This document shows positions 1-7,991 of a DNA stretch of 64,000 bases, in pieces. The number at the start of each line of letters is the position of its first letter. The stretch's first letter is position 1. The DNA is from Kribbella amoyensis. GTDB taxonomy: Bacteria > Actinomycetota > Actinomycetes > Propionibacteriales > Kribbellaceae. The notes below the pieces were generated by a model that was not told the origin of the DNA, searched no databases, and worked only from the letters and a program-made list of their open reading frames with translations. Where the stretch lies: the NCBI RefSeq assembly GCF_007828865.1, contig NZ_VIVK01000001.1:5766001-5830000 (forward strand). The letters are read 5' to 3'. Both the position numbers and the translations under genes were made by a program.

Positions 1-1130
1 ACCCCGACCTGGACCTCGCGGCTCTGTCCGTCGGCCAGCGTCACGGTGTTCGTCGTCCCGCTGGTCGCGATCGCCATCGTCGGCACGTGCAGCGCGTTCG
101 CCGCCTTCGCGGTCTGGACGGTGACGTTCGCGGTCTGCCCGATCCGCGCCTCGGCCGGGAGCTTGGCCAGGCTGAAGGTCGCCGAGTACGAGACCACGCC
201 GTTCGTGGTGGTCGGGGTCGGCGAGACCGCGACCAGGGTGGCGGTCAATGTCCTGCCCGGGTCGGCGTTCAGCGTGACGGTGGACGCCTGCTCGGCCTTG
301 ATCTTGATCGCGTCCGCCTCCGGGAACGCGGCGACGACCTGCAGCGACTTCAGATCGGCGAGCTCGACGAACCCGCCGGTGGTGGTGGCTTGAGCTGAGG
401 TCGAGCCTGAGCTCCCGGTCTGGCCGGACGAACCACCGGACCCTGACCCTGTACCTGAGCCTGATCCGCCGGCGACCGAGCCGACCGACCCGTTGACCGC
501 GGTCACCGTGCCCGCGATCGGCGCCCGCAGCGTGGTCGCGTCGACGGCGGCCTGGGCGGCCTCGGCGTTCTGGTCCGCCTGCTCCTTGTCGGCCTTCGCC
601 CGGGCCAGGCTCGCCTTCGCGTTCGTCACCACGATCGCCGGATCCTGGGTCTGCTGAGACTGGCCCTGTTGCTGACCTTGAGCAGGCGTCGGGCTCGGGC
701 TGGACTCGGCCGCGTCCGCGGCTTCCTCGGCGTCGTCGAGCGACTCCTGCGCCGCCTCGACCGAGTTGTTCGCCGCGATCTGGTTCTGCTCGGCGATCCG
801 GACCTGCCGCCGCGCCGCGGTGGCGTCGATCTTCGCGATCGCCGCGCCCTTGGCGACCACCTGGCCGACCTTCACGTACACCGCGGTCACGGTGCCCGCG
901 GTCTCGAACTGCGGCGACGCCGACCGCGAGCTCTGCAGGGTGCCGCTCGAACTCACGCTCGCGGTCACGTCCCCGCGGGCCACGGCGACGGTCGGCCGCG
1001 CCGTCCTCGCGGCCTCGGACTCGTCGCGGAAGAACAGCAGGTAGGAGGTGACGGCGATGGCCAGGACGATCGCGACGAGGGCGACGTTGAGCAGGCTGAG
1101 GCCACGGAGCTTGTGGCGTGGGAGGACCAT
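1..1130 (-). CDS. HlyD/MacA-type efflux periplasmic adaptor (partial, 3' end outside window)
   Basis: The ATG at 1130 opens a protein with one N-terminal membrane segment (about residues 9-34), then a biotinyl-lipoyl-like barrel half containing GTVTAVYVKVGQVV, then an Ala/Glu/Gln-rich alpha-hairpin and the returning lipoyl half (TLRAPIAGTVTAVNG). This order is that of HlyD/RND adaptor proteins, which in Gram-positive bacteria usually work with a MacB-type ABC transporter encoded next door; that partner would lie left of the window. Two low-complexity insertions stand out: a Gln-rich stretch in the hairpin and a Gly/Ser/Thr-rich linker after the second lipoyl half. The last roughly 375 codons are visible and the C-terminus is missing. 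The family is clear; the substrate is unknown. Confidence 0.85.
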   Translation of the reverse strand, partial: MVLPRHKLRGLSLLNVALVAIVLAIAVTSYLLFFRDESEAARTARPTVAVARGDVTASVSSSGTLQSSRSASPQFETAGTVTAVYVKVGQVVAKGAAIAKIDATAARRQVRIAEQNQIAANNSVEAAQESLDDAEEAADAAESSPSPTPAQGQQQGQSQQTQDPAIVVTNAKASLARAKADKEQADQNAEAAQAAVDATTLRAPIAGTVTAVNGSVGSVAGGSGSGTGSGSGGSSGQTGSSGSTSAQATTTGGFVELADLKSLQVVAAFPEADAIKIKAEQASTVTLNADPGRTLTATLVAVSPTPTTTNGVVSYSATFSLAKLPAEARIGQTANVTVQTAKAANALHVPTMAIATSGTTNTVTLADGQSREVQVG

Positions 1131-1224
1131 GGAGCCGCACGCTAGGGACGGTTGCTGAGGAATGGATCGGGGAATCCTGGCAACTGGCTGTGAAAAATTC
1201 GGGTCGACCCCGGTGTGGCTTGCG

Positions 1225-1277
1225 ACACACAGTGATGTGTGTACGCCTGGTGACACCGGGTCATGACAGTTGTGTCA
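1225..1277. promoter_or_regulatory. Two inverted repeats upstream of the HlyD gene
   Basis: ACACAC (1225-1230) faces GTGTGT (1237-1242) across 6 nt, and TGACAC (1251-1256) faces GTGTCA (1272-1277) across 15 nt. Both lie in the divergent interval between the adaptor gene and rbpA, 95-147 bp upstream of the adaptor start. They could be operators for the efflux operon. Arms of 6 bp are short, so this is a suggestion only. Confidence 0.3.
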
Positions 1278-1310
1278 GGTGCGTACCGGGGGCTCGGGCA
1301 TGCCAAAATG

Positions 1311-1336
1311 GGAATGATCCGGGTCGGCCGACCGTT
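1311..1336 (+). promoter_or_regulatory. SigR/SigH-type promoter of rbpA
   Basis: GGAAT at 1311-1315 is followed by exactly 18 nt and GTT at 1334-1336. This matches the GGAAT-N18/19-GTT consensus of thiol-oxidative-stress ECF sigma factors (SigR in Streptomyces, SigH in mycobacteria). The -10 element ends 30 bp before the rbpA ATG. In Streptomyces coelicolor rbpA is an established SigR target, so the match is biologically expected. Confidence 0.7.
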
Positions 1337-1366
1337 GGCACGGATGACGAAACTCGGAGGTTTGAC

Positions 1367-1756
1367 ATGTCTAATCGCGTTCTGCGTGGTTCGGGGCTGG
1401 GTGGGGTCAGCTTCGAGGACGACCGTGGCGTCGAGTTCGCGCCGCGTCAGACGATCACGTACGACTGCCCACGCGGTCACGTGGTCGAGGTCACCATGGC
1501 GCACGACGCCGAGGTGCCCGCCGTCTGGGAGTGCCCGCACTGCGGCAACGAGGCCGCCCGTTCCACCGGTGAGAAGCCGGAGCCGAAGCAGGAGAAGCCG
1601 GCCCGCACCCACTGGGACATGCTGCGCGAGCGGCGCAGCATCTCGGAGCTGGAGGAGCTGCTCGCCGAGCGCGTGCAACTGCTCCGCAACGGCGAGATCG
1701 GCCCGGCCCACCTCCACCGCAACCGCCCCACCGGCGGCGGCAAGCGCACAGCCTGA
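1367..1756 (+). CDS. rbpA: RNA polymerase-binding protein RbpA
   Basis: This 129-residue protein is an actinobacterial RNA polymerase accessory factor that binds the primary sigma factor and stabilises open complexes. Cys34, His38, Cys56 and Cys59 (in CPRGH and CPHC) form the zinc site seen in Streptomyces RbpA. The C-terminal part, with THWDMLRERRSISELEELL, is the basic linker and sigma-interaction domain. The start is the ATG at 1367, with GGAGG 6 nt upstream; an in-frame extension to 1118 lacks such a site and exceeds the family length. A SigR-type promoter precedes the gene and a strong hairpin follows it. Confidence 0.96.
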   Translation: MSNRVLRGSGLGGVSFEDDRGVEFAPRQTITYDCPRGHVVEVTMAHDAEVPAVWECPHCGNEAARSTGEKPEPKQEKPARTHWDMLRERRSISELEELLAERVQLLRNGEIGPAHLHRNRPTGGGKRTA

Positions 1757-1763
1757 CAGCATC

Positions 1764-1804
1764 GAACGGGCCGTCCACCGCACTACGCGGCGGACGGCCC
1801 GTTC
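1764..1804. terminator. Bidirectional hairpin terminator between rbpA and fxsA
   Basis: A 13-bp perfect stem (GAACGGGCCGTCC with GGACGGCCCGTTC) begins 8 nt after the rbpA stop codon and lies between two convergent genes. There is no long T-run, as is common for actinobacterial terminators. Confidence 0.7.
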
Positions 1805-1852
1805 GTCATGTCCGGAACAACCGGCCGGCTCCCCCGCTGGAGCCGTGGCCGG

Positions 1853-2362
1853 CTACTTGTCCTGCTTCTTGTCGGGGTCGACGACCTCGCCCTGGACGAT
1901 GTCCTCGTTGCGGCGCCGCTGGGCCTCGGCCTGCTCGGCGGTCGGCGGCTTGTAGCCGCCTGGCATGAAGCCGGTGATCGGATTGCCGCCGAGCTGGGCG
2001 ACGATCCGGCGGCCGAGGATCGCCGCCAGCACCCGCCGGGCGAGCGGCCGGGTGAACGGGAGCACGAAGAAGAAGCCGAAGACGTCGGTGACGAATCCCG
2101 GCGCCAGCAGCAGCGTGCCGCCGACCAGGATCAGCGCCGCGTCGGCCAGCTCCTTGCCCGGCATCCGCGCGGTCTGGAAGGACGTCTGCAACGCGTTCCA
2201 GGCACGGCGGCCCTCACGCTTGATCAGCCAGGCCCCGAGCGCGCTCTCCACCAGCAACAGCCCGACCGTCGGCCAGCCACCGATCACCTGACCGATCTGG
2301 ATGATCACGAAGATCTCCACGATCGGCACCACCAGCAACGCCACTGCCACGAACCACGGCAT
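1853..2362 (-). CDS. fxsA: FxsA family membrane protein
   Basis: The 169-residue product has the FxsA layout: hydrophobic N-terminus (WFVAVALLVVPIVEIFVIIQIG), a second hydrophobic block around GLLLVESALGAWLIKREGRRAW, a PG-containing third segment (LLLAPGFVTDVFGFFFVLP), and a charged cytoplasmic tail. FxsA proteins are small inner-membrane proteins; in E. coli overproduction relieves F-plasmid exclusion of phage T7. Their normal role is unclear. The gene starts 3 nt after the ppm stop and is the last gene of the lnt-ppm-fxsA block. Confidence 0.85.
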   Translation of the reverse strand: MPWFVAVALLVVPIVEIFVIIQIGQVIGGWPTVGLLLVESALGAWLIKREGRRAWNALQTSFQTARMPGKELADAALILVGGTLLLAPGFVTDVFGFFFVLPFTRPLARRVLAAILGRRIVAQLGGNPITGFMPGGYKPPTAEQAEAQRRRNEDIVQGEVVDPDKKQDK

Positions 2363-2365
2363 CGG

Positions 2366-3172
2366 TCACCCCTTCCCGGCCGCGCCGAACAGGCCCTTGA
2401 CCTGCTGGGCGCGGTGCGCCAGGCCCCACCGGCCGACCCGGGCCATCGCCTCGAGCACGATCGCCTGCGACATCTTGGACTTGCCGCGTTCCCGCTCGAC
2501 GAAGGTGATCGGCACCTCCACCACCCGGAACCCGGCCTTCAGCGCCCGCCAGGCCAGGTCGACCTGGAAGCAGTACCCCGCGGACGCCACCTGGTCGAGG
2601 CCGAGCCCCTCCAGCGTCTCCCGGCGGAACGCGCGGTACCCGCCGGTCGCGTCGCGCAGCGGGATGCCGAGCGCGATCCGGGTGTAGATGTTGCCGCCCC
2701 GGCTGAGGATCTCCCGCGACTTCGGCCAGTTCTCGACCGCGCCACCGCGGACGTACCGCGACCCGAGGACGAGGTCCGCGTCACGCAGTGCGTCCAGCAA
2801 CCGGTCCAGCTGCTCCGGCTGGTGCGAACCGTCCGCGTCGTGCTCGACCAGGACGCCGTACCCGTGCTCGAGACCCCAGCGGAAGCCCGCGATGTACGCA
2901 GCGCCGAGGCCCTCCTTGCCCTGCCGGTGCAGGACGTGGACGTGGTCGTCACCGGCGGCCAGCTTGTCGGCCAGCTCCCCGGTGCCGTCGGGCGAGTTGT
3001 CGTCGGCGATCAGGACGTGCGCCTCCGGCACGGCGGCGCGGAGCCGGCCGACGATCGGTTCGAGGTTCTCGGCCTCGTTGTAGGTCGGGATGATCACCAG
3101 GATCTCGCCCAGTTCGGCCCAGCGGGACCCGCTGGTCCCGGGCTGGTCGGGGTGTCCGTCCGGCGTGCTCAC
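2366..3172 (-). CDS. ppm1: Polyprenol-phosphate mannose synthase (GT2)
   Basis: The 268-residue GT2 glycosyltransferase has the dolichol-phosphate-mannose synthase signatures: IPTYNEAENL near residue 30, DDNSPDGTG, and DADGSHQPEQL carrying the metal-binding acidic motif. It would transfer mannose from GDP-mannose to polyprenyl phosphate, the donor for lipoglycan and protein O-mannosylation outside the membrane. In Mycobacterium tuberculosis the same domain is fused to Lnt in one polypeptide; here the two are separate adjacent genes, as in Streptomyces. The GTG start has AGGAGAGG upstream. No C-terminal membrane anchor is visible, so it probably associates with Lnt or the membrane surface. Confidence 0.9.
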   Translation of the reverse strand: MSTPDGHPDQPGTSGSRWAELGEILVIIPTYNEAENLEPIVGRLRAAVPEAHVLIADDNSPDGTGELADKLAAGDDHVHVLHRQGKEGLGAAYIAGFRWGLEHGYGVLVEHDADGSHQPEQLDRLLDALRDADLVLGSRYVRGGAVENWPKSREILSRGGNIYTRIALGIPLRDATGGYRAFRRETLEGLGLDQVASAGYCFQVDLAWRALKAGFRVVEVPITFVERERGKSKMSQAIVLEAMARVGRWGLAHRAQQVKGLFGAAGKG

Positions 3173-3211
3173 TGCTGTTGCCTCTCCTCGCGTCGTCCCG
3201 GCGGCCGCGGG

Positions 3212-4777
3212 TCAGGCCGGGATCTTCTCCCGGCTCGGCGTCGCGGCCGGCGGCGTCCCCGGGTCGGGGTCGGTCCGCCGGCGCCGGGACACCAGCGCCA
3301 CCACTGCTCCCATGATCCCCAGCCCGGTCAAGATCCACTGCGGCCAGCCGCCGAGCCGGGTGGCCAGGGTATGGGCATCGCGGGCCGGAACCGAGGCGAC
3401 ATACACGTCCGGGACGAACTGGCCCGACTTGTGCTCGACGGTCCCGTCCGGCCGGACCACCCCGGAGATCCCGGAGGTGGACGCGATCAGCACGGTCCGG
3501 CCGGTCTCGATCGCGCGCATCCGGGTGATCGCGAACTGCTGCTCGGGCTGGCCGGTCCCGCCGTAGGTGGCGTTGTTCGTCTGCACCACGAGGATCTGGG
3601 CGCCGCCTTTCATCACGTCCGACACCACGTCGTCGTACGCGACCTCGAAGCAGATCACGTCGCCGTAGGTGACCCCGTTGATCGGCAGCACCCCAGGCAC
3701 CTTGCCGGGCGCGGTCTGCCGGCCGACCATCTCCAGCCGCTTGATGTACGGCAGCAGCTGCTCGCGGAACGGGATGTACTCGCCGAACGGAACCGGGTGC
3801 CGCTTCGCGTAGACCTGGCCGGGACCCGTCACCGGATCCCAGACGACCCCGGTGGTCTGACGCTCGTTGTCACCCGGACCCTCGAGCACGGCGCCGACCA
3901 GGATCGGTACGCCGACGGCCTTGACCGCCTGCTCGATGTCGGCCTTGGTCTCGGGATCCCGGAACGGGTCGATGTCGGTGGAGTTCTCCGGCCAGATGAC
4001 GATGTCGGGCTTCACCTGGGACCCGGCCTTGACGCGCTCCTGCAGCTCCAGCGTCGCGGCCAGGTGGTTGCGGGTCACGGTCCGGGCCCGGCCGAGGAAC
4101 TCCAGGCCCTTGCCCGGCACGTTGCCCTGCACCATCGCGGCCGTCACGGTCTTGCCGTTGCCCGCCGTGTCCAGCGAGATCAGCGCGCTGCCGCCCACGA
4201 TCGCCACCCCGGCGACCAGGGCGACCACCCGCAGACCGAGCTTGCTGCGCCGCCGGAGCACGGCGTACGCCAGGACGCCGAGCAACGCGATCGCGAAGCT
4301 GAGGCCGGGGATCCCGACCAGGGAAGCGAGCTTGCCGACCGGCGAGTCGGCGAACGCCCAGGCCAGCCGGCCCCACGGGAACCCGCCGAAAGGCACCGAA
4401 GCGGTCGCGTACTCCGTGGCCACCCACAGGCACGGAATCCACAGCATCCACAGTCTGTGCCTGAGCGCCTGGCTCGCGAACGCGCCGAACACCGCGTAGA
4501 ACAAGCCCTCCAGGATCGCCAGCGCGATCGCGGCGTCGCCGCCGATGACACTGAGCCAGGGCACCAGGACCGAGTAGTAGGTGATCCCGAAGCCGGCACC
4601 GATCAGGATGCCGGCCTTCACCGAGACTCCGTCGAGGGTGGCGAGGAAGAGCGGGACGGCAACCACGGCGAGCCAGGGATAGTCGTGCGGCTCGAAGGCC
4701 AGACCGAGCAGGGCGCCGGCCCCGATCGCGACGACCAGTCGGGGCAGCAGACGTCCGAACGCCCTCAGCCGATCCAC
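3212..4777 (-). CDS. lnt: Apolipoprotein N-acyltransferase
   Basis: This 521-residue protein has an N-terminal block of about six to seven membrane segments, then a nitrilase-fold domain, then a final membrane segment (WILTGLGIMGAVVALVS) and a charged tail. The catalytic triad is visible: Glu in IWPENSTD, Lys in YAKRHPVPFGEYIPF and Cys in GDVICFEVAYDD. It would N-acylate the lipid-modified cysteine of lipoproteins. Adjacency to ppm mirrors the mycobacterial Lnt-Ppm fusion. The start at 4777 gives a normal family length. A long leader with possible RNA structure lies upstream. Confidence 0.92.
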   Translation of the reverse strand: MDRLRAFGRLLPRLVVAIGAGALLGLAFEPHDYPWLAVVAVPLFLATLDGVSVKAGILIGAGFGITYYSVLVPWLSVIGGDAAIALAILEGLFYAVFGAFASQALRHRLWMLWIPCLWVATEYATASVPFGGFPWGRLAWAFADSPVGKLASLVGIPGLSFAIALLGVLAYAVLRRRSKLGLRVVALVAGVAIVGGSALISLDTAGNGKTVTAAMVQGNVPGKGLEFLGRARTVTRNHLAATLELQERVKAGSQVKPDIVIWPENSTDIDPFRDPETKADIEQAVKAVGVPILVGAVLEGPGDNERQTTGVVWDPVTGPGQVYAKRHPVPFGEYIPFREQLLPYIKRLEMVGRQTAPGKVPGVLPINGVTYGDVICFEVAYDDVVSDVMKGGAQILVVQTNNATYGGTGQPEQQFAITRMRAIETGRTVLIASTSGISGVVRPDGTVEHKSGQFVPDVYVASVPARDAHTLATRLGGWPQWILTGLGIMGAVVALVSRRRRTDPDPGTPPAATPSREKIPA

Positions 4778-4878
4778 TCAGGCACCTCCTGGCCTCACCG
4801 TCCGGCCGGGTGCCGGTCGCATGACGGTACAACGAAGGTATCCGTCACGGCCAAGGCGCGGTCAGAGTCCAGAGAGGA

Positions 4879-4964
4879 AAGAGGCTCGGCGGCCCTTCGG
4901 ACCAACCGACGAAGTCGCTGGATGCGATCCGCCCGGCTGTTGTCTACTGGGCACCGAGCCTCTT
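4879..4964 (-). ncRNA. Candidate multi-branched RNA structure upstream of lnt
   Basis: Read on the minus strand, an 11-bp perfect stem (AAGAGGCTCGG with CCGAGCCTCTT) encloses 64 nt that can itself fold into several short hairpins: GCCC with GGGC, GGAT-cgc-ATCC, CGAC-ttc-GTCG and a GGTCC/GGGCC arm. The closed multi-arm form, 100 bp before the lnt start on the coding strand, resembles a structured leader or small RNA. It does not match any riboswitch consensus I can recall. In GC-rich DNA short arms arise by chance, so only the outer stem is strong evidence. Confidence 0.35.
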
Positions 4965-4980
4965 CCACCTCTGCCCCGCG

Positions 4981-5010
4981 GGGGGCTAACCACCGGCGAT
5001 CTCAGCCCCC
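4981..5010 (-). terminator. Hairpin after the small ORF
   Basis: GGGGGCT (4981-4987) pairs with AGCCCCC (5004-5010) around a 16-nt loop. It lies 28 nt downstream of the 45-codon ORF stop on the minus strand and upstream of the candidate RNA. It could terminate the small transcript or belong to a longer lnt leader. Confidence 0.35.
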
Positions 5011-5037
5011 GTCGACTCAGGCCTGGCACTGGCCTGG

Positions 5038-5175
5038 TCAGCGTCGCGGGATCATCCGGTAGCCGAACTTCTGGTTCCCGTCGGAGAAACGGGAGATGAC
5101 GACCCCCAAAACGATGCTCGCTCCCGACGACGGTGTCAACCTCTCCAGGGTCTCCTTCAAAGCGTTGTAACACAT
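5038..5175 (-). CDS. Small 45-residue protein, not recognised
   Basis: An ATG at 5175, preceded by AAGGAG at 9 nt spacing, opens 45 codons ending in TGA at 5038. Third positions are mostly G or C, unlike neighbouring alternative frames. The product begins MCYNALKETLERLTPSSG, continues with a short hydrophobic stretch (ASIVLGVVIS) and ends in a basic tail (FGYRMIPRR). The gene is monocistronic-looking, in a 495-bp interval between kal and lnt, and is followed by a hairpin. I recognise no family. Translation signals and composition make it plausible, but no homology was checked. Confidence 0.42.
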   Translation of the reverse strand: MCYNALKETLERLTPSSGASIVLGVVISRFSDGNQKFGYRMIPRR

Positions 5176-5272
5176 TTGCCCCGGCTCCTTGTTCAACGGC
5201 CGATCCGGGCCGATGTCACGTTACAGAGCCGTCTCGGCACTCCACGTGATCGTTACCCAGGGCAACTAATTG

Positions 5273-5662
5273 TCACCGGACCGGAACGACGACCGTCCCG
5301 GTGGCGCGGGTGATCGGCAACGGCGGGTCCACGACCTCGGCCGCCGACTCCGACACGTCCGGCCGGCCCCGGCAGACCACGGCCGCGGCGAACTCGATCT
5401 CCCTGCTCCGGTTGCCGACCCGGGTGATCGTCGCCGTCACCTCGACCACGTCGCCGGCCCGCAACGGCTGCAGGAACTGCACGTCGGAGTAGGAGGCGAA
5501 CAGCCCTTCGTCCCCGTCGGCCTGGATACACACCTCGGTCGCCACGTCACCGAACAACCCGAGCACGTACGCCCCGTCGACCAGGTGGCCGGCGTAGTGC
5601 GCGTGGCTGTACGGCACGTACCGGCGGTGGGTGACGGTGAGACCGACCTCGGCCTTGGTCAT
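5273..5662 (-). CDS. kal: 3-aminobutyryl-CoA ammonia-lyase
   Basis: The 129-residue hot-dog protein carries the Kal signature HYAGHLVDGAYVLGLFGDVATEV followed by DGDEGLFASYSDVQFL, which corresponds closely to the lysine-fermentation enzyme of Fusobacterium and clostridia. It would remove ammonia from L-3-aminobutyryl-CoA to give crotonyl-CoA. The ATG at 5662 overlaps the kamE stop by 4 nt (ATGA), so the two are translationally coupled. It is the last gene of the aminomutase operon. Function rests on motif similarity plus context. Confidence 0.87.
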   Translation of the reverse strand: MTKAEVGLTVTHRRYVPYSHAHYAGHLVDGAYVLGLFGDVATEVCIQADGDEGLFASYSDVQFLQPLRAGDVVEVTATITRVGNRSREIEFAAAVVCRGRPDVSESAAEVVDPPLPITRATGTVVVPVR

Positions 5663-6417
5663 GCGGTTCTCCTGTTCGGCGTCCGGGTACGTCGGGTGAC
5701 CAGGGCGTCGACCAGGTAGCTGGCCACCTCGCCCGGGGTGGTGCCGCGGCCGAACACCCGGTCCACGCCGAGTTCGGCCGCCATCTGCTCGGTAAAACGG
5801 GGGCCTCCGGCAACCAATACCGGGCGGGTGTGCTCCGGGTACGCCTCCCGGAAAGCGGCCGACATCTCCTTGGTGTTCAGCACGTGCGCCTCCCGCTGGG
5901 TGACCACCTGCGAGACCAGGATCGCGTCCGCCTTCTCCGCCTTCGCGCGCCGCACCAGCTCCGGGACCGCGACCTGGGCGCCGAGGTTGACCACCTTGAG
6001 CTCGCGGTAGTACTCCAGGCCCTTCTCCCCCGCGAAGCCCTTGATGTTCATGATCGCGTCGATCCCGACGGTGTGCGCGTCGGTCCCGATACAGGCACCG
6101 ACCACGGTCAGCCGGCGGCGCAGTCCCTTGCGGATGGCGAGGTTCGCCTCCTTCGGCGACAGCAGCGGGTAGTCCCGCTCGATCACCTCGACCTTGCTCG
6201 GGTCGACCAGGTGGTGCACCGGTCCGTAGACGACGAAGAAGGTGAAGTCCGGGCCCATCGGTTTGCTGTGCACGACGAGCGCGGGGTCGATGCCCATCTT
6301 GTTCGCCAGTTGCACGGCGGCGCCCTCGGCCCGCTTGTCGTGCGGGATCGGCAACGTGAACGACAGCTGCACCATCCCGTCGCCGGTGGTGTCGCCGTAC
6401 GGCCTGATGATGCTCAC
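5659..6417 (-). CDS. kamE: Beta-lysine (D-lysine) 5,6-aminomutase, beta subunit
   Basis: This 252-residue protein is the cobalamin- and PLP-binding subunit. The B12 'base-off' motif DxHxxG is present as DAHTVG with cobalt ligand His115. Eleven residues later Lys126 (MNIKG) matches the lysine that holds PLP as an internal aldimine in the clostridial beta subunit (Lys144). With KamD it moves the terminal amino group of beta-lysine to carbon 5. GTG at 6417 overlaps the kamD stop by 4 nt. The upstream frame is open for a long way, but sequence conservation begins at VSIIRPYGD. Confidence 0.93.
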   Translation of the reverse strand: MSIIRPYGDTTGDGMVQLSFTLPIPHDKRAEGAAVQLANKMGIDPALVVHSKPMGPDFTFFVVYGPVHHLVDPSKVEVIERDYPLLSPKEANLAIRKGLRRRLTVVGACIGTDAHTVGIDAIMNIKGFAGEKGLEYYRELKVVNLGAQVAVPELVRRAKAEKADAILVSQVVTQREAHVLNTKEMSAAFREAYPEHTRPVLVAGGPRFTEQMAAELGVDRVFGRGTTPGEVASYLVDALVTRRTRTPNRRTA

Positions 6418-7991
6418 TGGCCCTCCTCCAGCAGCTCGATCGCGGGGTTGTAGTACGCGTCGGAGCGTTTCGCCACGCCCTCGAGACCACGGCCGGCGTC
6501 CTGCGGGCGGCGCATCAGGCCGAAGGTGCCGTCGCCGATCGCGTTCAGCAGACCGTCGTCGACGATCTCCTCCAGCAGCTCGACCGACTCGGCCAGTACC
6601 TGCCGGGCGCGCTGGGCGATGAAGCCGCTGGGCTCCGGCCGGAAGTCCTCGTGCAGGTTGCCCGCGGCCCCCAGGACGTAGCGGACGTTCTGCAGGGCCA
6701 GGTCGCGGTCGGAGATCCACGGCGTGACCACGGCCTCGGTCATCATCCCGACCAACAGGATGCCCTGCCCAGTCATCGCACCGGCCAGGTTGAAGAACCC
6801 GTCCAGCAGGTATCCGCGGAAGACGTCGCCGGTCATGTGCCGGGTCGGCGGCATCCACTTCAAGGGCGCGTCCGGGAACAGCTGGCGGGCCAGCATCGCG
6901 TGCGCCAGTTCGAGCCGGAACGAGTCGGGCAGGTCCGGGTTGATCTCGAACGCGTGCCCGAGCCCGAGCTGCCAGTCGGCCAGCCCGGCCTCCTTCGCGA
7001 AGTACTCGTTCAGCAACTGGGACACCGTGACCGTGTGCGCGGCGTCGACGGCGTCCGCGGTGGTCAGGTAGTTGTCCTCGCCGGTGTTGATGATGATCCC
7101 CGCGCGGGCGTGGATCTGCCGGCTGAACCGCTGGTCGACGAAGGTGCGGATCGGGTTGATGTCGCGGAAGAGGATGCCGTACATCGAGTCGTTCAGCATC
7201 ATGTCCAGCCGTTCCAGGCCGGCCAGCGTCGCGATCTCCGGCATGCACAGCCCGGACGCGTAGTTGGTCAGCCGGACGTAGCGGCCGAGCTCCTTGGACG
7301 ACTCGTCCAGCGCGGCCCGCATCAGCCGGAAGTTCTCCTGGGTCGCGTACGTCCCGGCGAAGCCCTCGCGGGTCGCGCCCTCGGGGACGTAGTCGAGCAG
7401 GGACTGCCCGGTCGAGCGGATCACCGCGATGATGTCGGCGCCCTCACGCGCGGCCGCCTGGGCCTGCGGGATGTCCTCGTAGATGTCGCCGGTCGCCACG
7501 ATCAGGTAGATCCACGGCCGCTGCTCGGGATCGCCGTGCCGCTTGACCAACCGGTCGCGCTCCCGCCGGCGGGCGTCCACCCGCCGCATCCCGGCGGTCG
7601 CGGCCTTCCGGGCCGCCGAGCGCGCGCGGACCGCGTCCCGGCCCTCGGGCAGCCGGAACGTGACCGAGCCGGAGGCCGCCTTCTGGGCGAGGACGGACAG
7701 GTCCTCGGCCTCACCGCGGACCAGGGCGCCCCAGACCGGCAGGGCGAGACCGTGTTCCAGGCCGACGTCGGCGCGCACGGTGTCCGCGAGCCGGTTCACC
7801 CACGGGATGCCTTCGCTGTCGGCGCCGGTCAGCCCGGCCAGCCGCAGTACGGCTCGCTCGACCGAGACCGTGGTGTGCTGCCGGGCCAGGTTGACGATCG
7901 GCCGGCCGGCCTTGCGGGCCAGGCTGCGCGCCTTCCGCACGGTGACCGGGTCGAGGTCGAGCTTCTTCACTGCACGGGTCACGACGACCAT
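6414..7991 (-). CDS. kamD: Beta-lysine (D-lysine) 5,6-aminomutase, alpha subunit
   Basis: The 525-residue product is the large TIM-barrel subunit that binds substrate and accommodates the adenosyl radical. Conserved blocks such as YLIVATGDIYEDIPQAQAAAREGADIIAVIRSTGQSLLDYVPEG, LTNYASGLCMPEI and NDSMYGILFRDIN are visible along the middle of the protein. It lies directly upstream of kamE with a 4-nt overlap, and its start overlaps the amidohydrolase end by 13 nt. Two GTG codons at 7982 and 7970 are alternative starts. An adenosylcobalamin-dependent enzyme needs B12 supply; no cobalamin riboswitch was seen nearby. Confidence 0.93.
   Translation of the reverse strand: MVVVTRAVKKLDLDPVTVRKARSLARKAGRPIVNLARQHTTVSVERAVLRLAGLTGADSEGIPWVNRLADTVRADVGLEHGLALPVWGALVRGEAEDLSVLAQKAASGSVTFRLPEGRDAVRARSAARKAATAGMRRVDARRRERDRLVKRHGDPEQRPWIYLIVATGDIYEDIPQAQAAAREGADIIAVIRSTGQSLLDYVPEGATREGFAGTYATQENFRLMRAALDESSKELGRYVRLTNYASGLCMPEIATLAGLERLDMMLNDSMYGILFRDINPIRTFVDQRFSRQIHARAGIIINTGEDNYLTTADAVDAAHTVTVSQLLNEYFAKEAGLADWQLGLGHAFEINPDLPDSFRLELAHAMLARQLFPDAPLKWMPPTRHMTGDVFRGYLLDGFFNLAGAMTGQGILLVGMMTEAVVTPWISDRDLALQNVRYVLGAAGNLHEDFRPEPSGFIAQRARQVLAESVELLEEIVDDGLLNAIGDGTFGLMRRPQDAGRGLEGVAKRSDAYYNPAIELLEEGQ

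Noticed and set aside
4879..5010. TPP or cobalamin riboswitch in the lnt upstream region
   Set aside because: A CTGAGA stretch is present on the minus strand but the other TPP core elements are missing, and no B12 box is seen. No cobalamin riboswitch was found before kamDE either.
1808..5062. A 1084-codon plus-strand open frame covering fxsA, ppm and lnt
   Set aside because: It is the antisense of three well-recognised genes, has the Arg/Pro/His-rich composition of a shadow frame and no start signal.
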